Below, one piece after another: positions 27,503-36,500 of a stretch of 64,000 bases of DNA. The stretch is from Ferribacterium limneticum (GTDB taxonomy: Bacteria > Pseudomonadota > Gammaproteobacteria > Burkholderiales > Rhodocyclaceae). The translations under genes and the position numbers were made by a program. Within the stretch, counting starts at the first letter, position 1, and every line of letters starts with the position of its first letter. The stretch covers positions 2,022,001 through 2,086,000 of the forward strand of contig NZ_CP075191.1 of the NCBI RefSeq assembly GCF_020510625.1, in the 5' to 3' direction. The notes beneath the pieces were generated by a model, which worked only from the letters and a program-made list of their open reading frames with translations, was not told the origin of the DNA and searched no databases.

Positions 27503-30500
27503 ATGGACGCAAACAACCTGGTCGAACTGCTGGTCGGTCAGGCCGCCAGCCAGCCCGATTTCGAGGTGTTCGTCTATTTGCGCGACGGTGAAGAGGCCGC
27601 CGAACGGATGACTTTCGCCGAGCTCGACGCCCGTGCCCGCGCCATCGCCGCCGCGCTGCAGGCCAGCACCCGGCCCGGTGACCGCGTGATGCTGCTCTAC
27701 TTGCCGGGCACCGAATTCATCTGTGGCTATTTCGGCTGCCTCTACGCCGGCCGCATCGCCGTGCCGCTACCGCCGCCGCGCCCATCGCGCCTGCAGCAGA
27801 CCCTGGAAAAGCTGCTGGCCATCGCTGCCTCGGCCGAGCCGACCGCCGTGCTGACCAGCCGGATGCTGGCCGACAAGGCCGCCGAATCCTTCGCCGCCCT
27901 GCCCGCCCTCGCCCCGCTGAAGTGGATCGCCAGCGAGGAAGTGGACAAGGCCGGGGCCGGCGACTGGCAGCGCCCGACCATCGACCGCGACGACATCGCC
28001 TTCCTGCAATACACCTCGGGTTCAACGGCGCTGCCCAAGGGCGTCATGCTGACCCACGGCAACCTGCTCGCCAATACCGACTACTTCGCCCACGGCTGCG
28101 TCCAGGCGCCGGGCTCCAGCCTGCTCAACTGGCTGCCGCCCTTCCACGATCTCGGGTTGATCTACGGCCTGCTGACACCGATCCGACTGGGCATCACCGG
28201 CTACATCATGCCCAACGCTGCATTCGTCCAGCAGCCCTCGCGCTGGGTGCGGGCGATCAGCCGCTACCGCATCACCCACACCATGGGGCCCAATTTCGCC
28301 TACGACCTGGTCACCCAAAGCGTCACCGAGCAGCAACTGGCTGAACTGGATCTTTCCCACTGGCAGCAGGCGCTGAACGGCGCCGAACCGGTGCGCATGG
28401 AAACCATGCGGGCCTTTGGCGAGCGCTTCGCCCCGGCCGGCTTCCGTAGCAGTGTCTTCAATCCCTGCTGGGGCCTGGCCGAAGCCAGTTGCATCGTGAC
28501 CGGCGCCCACTTTGGCCACCCTGCGGGCGACCGTCCGGAACCGCTCGGTCTCTGGGTCGATGCCCGCGCCCTGGAAACCAACCGCGTGCAACTCCTTGAA
28601 GCGGACACCGCGGGCGCACTTTGGCTGGCGACCAGCGGCCAGGCCATCGACGACACCGAACTGACCATTGTCGATCCATCCTCCCGGCTGCGCTGCCCGG
28701 CCCAGCGCATTGGCGAAATCTGGGTGCGCAACGCAGCGGTCGGCCAAGGCTACTGGCAGAACCCGGAGCAAAGCGAGGAAACCTTCGGCGGCGTGCTAGC
28801 AGACGACGGCGAGGCCCGCCGCTGGATGCGCACCGGCGACCTCGGTTTCCTGCATCAAGGCCAACTGGTCATCACCGGCCGCCTCAAGGATGTCATCATC
28901 ATCCGCGGCCGCAACCACTATCCGCAGGACATCGAATGGTCGGCCGACCACGCCCACCCGCTGATCCGGCCGGCCGGTGCCGCCGCCTTCGCGATCGAGG
29001 CCGCAGGCGAGGAACTGCTCTGCCTGGTCCTTGAAGCCGACCGCCGCTTCAAGGCTGAAACGCATGGCGACGAAGTGCTGGGTGCAGTACGCCAGGCGAT
29101 TGCCGAAAACCACGAACTCAAGCTGGCCGGCATCGCGATTGTCCGCCAGGGCACGCTACCCAAGACAACCAGTGGCAAAATCCAGCGCCGCGCCACCCGC
29201 GATGCTTTCATCCACGGAGAACTGGACGAGCGCCTGCGCTGGGTCGGCCCGCTGCTGGCCAGCCATATCGATACGCTGCTGAACAAGGTGGCTACCGACG
29301 AACCAGCTCCTGTCGGTGAAGCTGCCTTGCCGGCAACGAATACCGACATTGAAGGACAAGTGCTGACCTGGCTGCGCCAGCGCATTGCCCAGATCACCGG
29401 CCTCGATCTCGCCCAGATCCTGCCCGAGCGCGCCTTCGCGCAATGGGGCCTGGATTCGCAGGATGCAGTCATGCTCTCCGGCGAAATCAGCCGCCATTTC
29501 AGGCTCGGCAACCTGCCAACCACGCTGCTCTTCGATTACGCAACGCCGGCCCAGGTGGCCCGCTTCGTCGCCGAGCGTCTGTCAGCCCCGGCCGGGCCAG
29601 TCGAAATGTCCGCCGCGGCGCCGGCAGAGCGTGCCGAAATTGCCATCGTCGGCCTGGCCGGCCGCTTCCCCGGCGCTGCCGATGTCGACGCGCTATGGCG
29701 CCAACTGCTCGCTGGCGGGCAAAGCATCGGCCCACTGCCGGCGGCCCGCCGCGCGTTGGTCGAAGGCTTTATTCCCGAGCGCGAAGGCTTCGACATCGAA
29801 GCTGGCTGGCTCGACGGCATCGAGCAGTTCGATGCCGCCTTCTTTCATATTTCACCGCGTGAAGCGGAAAGCATGGACCCTCGCCAGCGCCTGCTGCTGG
29901 CCAGCGTCTGGCACGCGCTGGAAGCGGCCCGCATCCCGCGCGAGGAACTGGCCGGCAGCCGCACCGGCGTCTTCATCGGCCTGAGCGGCCAGGAGTATGG
30001 CCAGTGGGCGCTGCTCGACGGCGAGGCAGCCCAACTGACCACCGGCGGCGCCAACAGCATCGCCGCCAACCGGATTTCCTACTACCTCGACCTGCACGGC
30101 CCCAGCGTTGCCGTCGATAGTGCCTGCTCCTCCTCGCTGCTGGCGCTGCACCTGGCCTGCCAGAGCCTGCAGGCCGGCGAATGCGATACCGCCATCGTCG
30201 GTGCCGCCAACCTGGTTCTCGATACCCGCCTGTCAAGTGCCCTGCGCCGCGCCGGGATGCTCTCTCCCAGCGGGCGCTGCCACAGCTTCGACAACGCAGC
30301 GGACGGCTATGTCCGTGGCGAAGGTGTCGCCGTCGTCGTGCTGCGCCGCACTGACTTCGCCATCCGCGCCGGCAATCCACTGCGTGCCCTGATCGCCGGC
30401 AGCGCCTGCAACCAGGACGGCCGCAGCTTCGGGCTGACCGCGCCCAACGGCAGCGCCCAGCGCGATGTGATCCACGCCGCGCTGAAGGCGGCCGGCGTCG

Positions 30501-33500
30501 CCCCGGCCGAGGTCCAGTACGTCGAAGCCCACGGTACCGGCACGGCGCTCGGCGATCCGATGGAATGGGAAGCCTTGGCTAGCGTGCTCAGCACCGGCCG
30601 GGCGAACACCTCACCCTGTACGGTCGGTTCGATCAAGGCCAATATTGGCCACCTCGAAGCCGCCGCCGGGCTGGCTGGCCTGATCAAGACCGTCCTCTGT
30701 TTGCAGCACGACCGCATCGTGCCGCTGGCCGGCTTCGCGCAAGCCAATCCGCGCCTGGCCGAGACCGCGGCGCTGGCCCTCGACCGCCCGGCCGACGGCC
30801 AGCCGCTGACGGTAGCCGCCGTAACCTCGATGGGTTTCGGCGGCACCAACGTCCATGTCGTTCTCAAACGCGCGCCGCAACCGCTGGCGCCCTCCGCCGA
30901 ACAGCTCGATGCCTGGCCGCTGCCCCTGGCCGCCGAAAGCGCCAGCGCGCTGGCTGCGCTCGCCGCCCAACTGGCGCCCCGCCTCGGCGACCACGCCAGC
31001 CTCACCCGCTACAGCCGCCTGGCCGGCAATGGGCGTTCGCGGCTGGCCCACCGCGCCGTGTTGATTGCCAGCGAGGCCGGGCAGGCTCGTCAGAGTCTCG
31101 ATGCCCTCGCGACCGGCCAGAATTCGGCTTCCAATCGGGCCGGCCTGCTGACCGGCATCGCCCGCTCCAGCGAGACTCCGCGCATCGCGCTGGTCTTCGC
31201 CGGCCAGGGTGCCCAGCGCCGGGCGATGGGGGCCGCGCTCTATCGCAACAGCAGCGCTTTCCGGCACGCCTTCGATGCCGCCGCCAGCGCCTTCCTGGCC
31301 AACGGCTGCGACGTTGCCGGCTGGCTGCTCGGCGAGGCCGCGCTCGACGAGCACAGCCTGAGTCGCACCTGCCACGCCCAGCCCGCGCTCTTCGCCTTCG
31401 GCTACGCCGCCGCCTGTGCGCTGAAGGCATGGGGCGTTGCTGCCCAGGGGCTGATCGGACACAGCCTCGGCGAATACGTCGCCGCCTGCGTTGCCGGCAG
31501 CCTGTCGCTGGCTGAAGCCTGCGCGCTGGTCGCCGCCCGTGCCGAGCTGATGAAGCGCTGCCCGGGTGGTGCCATGGCGGCCATCGCCGGCGATCCGGCC
31601 AGCATCGAGCGCTGGCTGGCCAACACCGGCAGCGCCGTCGAGGTCGCTGCCTACAACGCATCTGGCGTCATCACGGTAAGCGGCAGGGCCGAAGCGCTGG
31701 CCACGGCCCTAACGAGTGCCAGCGAGGCCGGGCTGGCGGCAATGCCACTGGCCGTCGAGACGGCTTTCCATTCGGTGCTGATGGAGCCGGTGCTCGACGA
31801 ATTCCGCAGCCTCTGCCAGCGCGTCGACTGGCAGCCACCAACGCGGCGCCTTTACTCGAATCTCACCGGCGGCACGCTTGAACGCCCGGATGCCGACTAC
31901 TGGGTGCAGCATCTGCGCCAGCCGGTGCGCTTCGCCGACTGCATCGATGCGGCGCTGGCCGACGGCATCGACCTTTTTGTTGAAATCGCCGCCCAGCCGA
32001 CGCTGGCCTCGCTGATCCGCCGCCAGGCCCGGGGCATCCGCGTCATCACGCTGGGCGCCGGTACGCCGGGCAGCGACGAATGGAGTGACGCACTACGCCT
32101 GCTCGGCCAACTGTATTGCGCCGGCGCGCCGGTCGACTGGTCTGCCCTGGTCGGTCGCGAAACCGACGCCACCGCTGCCCTGCCGCCCTACCCCTTTGAC
32201 CTGACCCCGCACTGGCTGCCCCAGCCCGAGAGTTCCACCATGACCGCCGACCACCACGCCGCCATCGCCCCGCCAGCCGCCAACGCGCTAAGCTGGTTGC
32301 GCGACAACCTCGCCGATCTGCTGCATACCACGCCGGCAGCGCTTGACCCGGCCCGCAGCTTCCTTGAACTGGGGGCCGATTCGCTGGTGATGACCGAACT
32401 GCTCGGCCGCCTGCAGCAAGTTTTCGGCATCGAAGTCGAGCTGGCCAGTTTGTTCGAAGGCCTGGAATCGCCCGCCAAGCTCGCGGCCCGGATGGGAAGT
32501 GCGCCAGGCAGCATCGAAGCTGGGCGTTTGCCAGCTGCTTTGCCGGCTGCCAGTGCCGCGGTCGTTGTCCCCACCTCTGCTGACGCCATGCCGCAGATCG
32601 CCGAAGACCTGCGCCGGCAACTGGCAACGCTGCTGCGCACGCCGGCTGCCACACTGGCCACCGATCGCAGCCTGCTGGAACTGGGCGCCGACTCGCTGGT
32701 TCTCACCGAACTGCTGCGCCTGTCCGACGAACGCTACGGTGCCGCCCCTGGCATGGCCGAGCTGTTTGGCGACTTGAATACGCTGGACGCACTGGCTGGC
32801 TGGCTGGCCCGGCATGGCAACCTGTCCATTGAGCTGGCGCTAGGCGCCGCCCCGGCGTCGCCCACCATCAAGGCGCCGGTTGCACCGGCGCAATCCGTCG
32901 CCCAGCTGGAGCGCATCGGTATTCCGCTCGCCTCGCAAGTCGACCGCCTGAACGCCGCGCTGCCAACCGCGTCGAGCGGCGCCAGCGATGGATTGCAGCA
33001 CCTGCTCGCCAAGCAGCTCGACACCCTGCGCGACGTGATGAGCCTGCAGATCGCCAGTCTGGCCGGCACCGCTCCACCGGCCCAGCCGGCCGTTCAAGCT
33101 GCCGCCAGCCCCCTGCCGCTGCCGGTCGCCGCGCCACTCGCCACCACGCGCCTGGCGCCGCCAGCCCCGGCCGGCAAGCAGGCCGGTTCGCTGAGCCCAG
33201 CCCAGCAGGCCCACATCGACCAGCTGGCCGGCGACTACGTGGCTCGCACCGGCGGTTCGCGGCGCTATGCCGAAACCCATCGCCAGGTTTTTGCCGACTA
33301 CCGCAGCTCGCTCGGCTTCCGTGCCGCCACCAAGGAACTGATCTACCCGCTGGTGGTGGAAAGCGCCCAGGGCAGCCATCTGACCGACATCGACGGCCAT
33401 GACTACATCGACCTGACCATGGCCTTCGGTTCCTCGCTGTTCGGCCACAATCCGCCGCTGGTCATCGATGCACTGCGCGACCAATTGACGCGCGGCATCC

Positions 33501-36500
33501 AGGTCGGCCCAAAATCGCCGCTCTCCGGCCGCGCCGCGGCGCTGGTCGCCGAATTGACCGGCTGCGAGCGAGTTGCCTTCGCCAATTCCGGCACCGAAGC
33601 GGTAATGACCGCGCTGCGGCTGGCCCGCGCCGTCACCGGCCGCAACCGCGTTGTTCGCTTCACCGGCGCCTACCACGGTCATTCCGACGGCACGCTGGTC
33701 AAGGCCGGCCCCGATGGCAACGGGGCGCCCGGCGCCCCCGGCGTGCCGGCAGGCGTCGCCCGCGAAACCACGGTACTGGAATGGGGTAGCGAGCAGGCCT
33801 TGGCCCAGGTCCGCCAGATGGCCGGCGAAGTCGCCGCCATCGTCGTCGAGCCGGTGCAGAGCCGCCGCCCCGGCTTCCGGCCCCAAGCTTTCCTCCAGCA
33901 ACTGCGCGAAATCGCCGATACCGCCGGCTGCGCGCTGCTGTTCGACGAAATCATCACCGGTTTCCGCCTCGCCGCCGGCGGTGCCCAGGCCTGGTATGGC
34001 GTGCGCGCCGACCTGGCCACCTACGGCAAGGTGGCCGGCGGCGGCATGCCAATCGGCATCATCGCCGGCCGCAGCCGTTTCATGGATGCCATCGATGGCG
34101 GCGCCTGGCGCTATGGCGACGACTCCGCCCCGCGTCAGCCGCATACCTTCTTCGCCGGCACCTTCAGCGCCCATCCGCTGACCATGGCGGCGACGACGGC
34201 CACGCTGGAACGCATCAAGGCCGAAGGCGAAAACCTCTATGCCCGACTGGAAGCCACCACCGGCGACATGGCCGGGCGCTTGAACGCCTGGTTTGCCGAA
34301 CACGACTTCCCGATCCGCATCGATCACGCCGGCTCGCTGTTCCGCTTCGTTTTCTTCAACAATTTCAGCGTCGAATTTCAGCCGATCGAAGCCAATCTTT
34401 TCTTCTATCACATGACGCTACGCGGCGTGTATATCTGGGAAGGTCACACCTGCTTCCTGTCCACTGCCCACAGCGCGGCCGATGTCGAATGTATCGTCCA
34501 GACCGCCATTGAGGCTGCCTGTGCGCTGGCCGCTGGCGGCTTCTTCCCCGGCGCCCGCCCGCCCACGTCCGCCCTCGCTGCAATCGCCCCGGCCACCTTG
34601 CCGGCAGCCGTGGCAAACAACGCCATCGCCGCCGCCATCCAGGCGCTCAATGAAGCGGCACTCGCCGCCTTCGCCGGTGCCCTGGTCCGCCTGGGCTGGA
34701 GCGGGCGCAGCGCACCCGGCGGCAACTCGCTGCTGGCCGCTCTCGGCGTGACCAAACAACATGCTTCGCTGCTCGGCCGCATGCTCGAACAGCTCAGCCT
34801 GAGCGGCGCACTGACCGAACAGGACGGCCACCTGCAGGCGGTGACGCCGCTCGACGCCCTGGCTGCCGGTCTCGATGCCCGGCTGGCCGCCCTGCCCGCT
34901 GCTGCCGGCAAGGAAATCGCTGCCCTGATGACACGCTGCGCCGGAGAACTCCCCGCTGTGCTGACCGGCAAACGGGACGCCGTCGAAGTTCTCTTCCAGT
35001 CCGAAGCATTCGCCTGGCTGACCCGCCTCTACACCAGCGCCCCGGGTGCCGACGTGGCGATCGACCGGCTGATCGATGCGATCAGCACCCATGGCACCGC
35101 TGACACGCCGTTGAGGATCATCGAAGTCGGTGCCGGCACCGGCGCCATCGCCCGCCGCCTGTTGCAGCGGATCGGGGCGCGCCCGCTGGAGTACTGGTTC
35201 ACCGATATTTCACCCGCTTTCCTGGCTCGTGCCGAGCGCGAACTGGCCGACCCCCGTTTGCGCTATTTCCGGTTTGACGCTGAGCACAGTCCGCTGTCGC
35301 AGAATATCCCGACCCATCATTTCGACCTGGTGATCGCCTCCAACGTCGTCCATGCCACGCGGCATCTCGGCCAGACGCTGGCCAACCTCAACCAGTTGCT
35401 GCTCGACGACGGCGCCATCCTGCTCCACGAATGCACCGAAGCGCACGCCTGGCTCGACCTGATTTTCGGCATTACCGATGGCTGGTGGCAGCGCGAGGAC
35501 CACGACCTGCGTCCCAACCACCCGCTACTCACTACCGCCGCCTGGCAGGCCGCGCTCAATGCCGCCGGTTTCCAGGGCGCCGAGCCGCTGGTCGTTTCCG
35601 GTGGCCAGGCGGTGTTCCATGCCCAGCCGGCCCGCGTGCTGCGCTTGCCGATGTCGGCGGCGCAACGGCAGATCCTGGTGCACCTTGAAACCAGCGACGA
35701 CATCGCACCAGCCTACAACGAGGCCATGCTCTGCGGCATCCGCGGCCAGTTGAACAAGGATGCGCTAACCAGCGCCTGGGCCCATGTGCTGAGCCGCCAT
35801 CCGACACTGCGTGCCCACGTCGCGGTCGACTGCAGCAGTTTCGAAGTCGCACCAGAACGGCCGGGCGCGCTGGAAACGGTCGATTTCTCGACGCTCGGTG
35901 AGCAGGCCGGCCAGCGCGCCCTTGACTGGATCAGCGTGCGCCAGCGTAGCGCCTTCGATCCCCTGCAGGGTCCGCTGCTCGATGCCTGGCTGTTGAAATT
36001 GGCCGACGACGAGCACTGGCTGTTCGTCATCGCCCATCACCTGATCGTCGACGGTCTCTCCTACGGCCGCCTGCTCGACGAGGTATGGGCCAGCTACGCG
36101 GCACGGCTGGCGGGTAGCGCCCCGGCCCTGCGCCCGGTGTTGCCGGCCGCCACCGCCTGCGCCCGGCTCGACGCCATCGACGAAGTGGCCGCCATCTGGT
36201 GGCGCCGCCGGCTGGCCGAACTGCCGCCGGCCGCCGAGTTGCCGATCGACAAGAAACGCCCGGTCGTCCAGCGCTTCGAAGCCGAACGGACCAGTCTGAT
36301 CCTGCCGGCCGACCAACTGGCGGCCGTCCGCGCCCTCGGCGCCAAGGCCGGGGCGACGCCCTTCATGACGCTGAACGCCGTCTGGCGCGTGCTGCTCTCC
36401 CGGCTGTGCGGCACCCGCCGGCTGGGGATTGGCGTACCGGTCTCGGTCCATCCGGAATCGGCCCGCGAATCCTATGTCGGCTTCGCGGTAAACATCCTGC

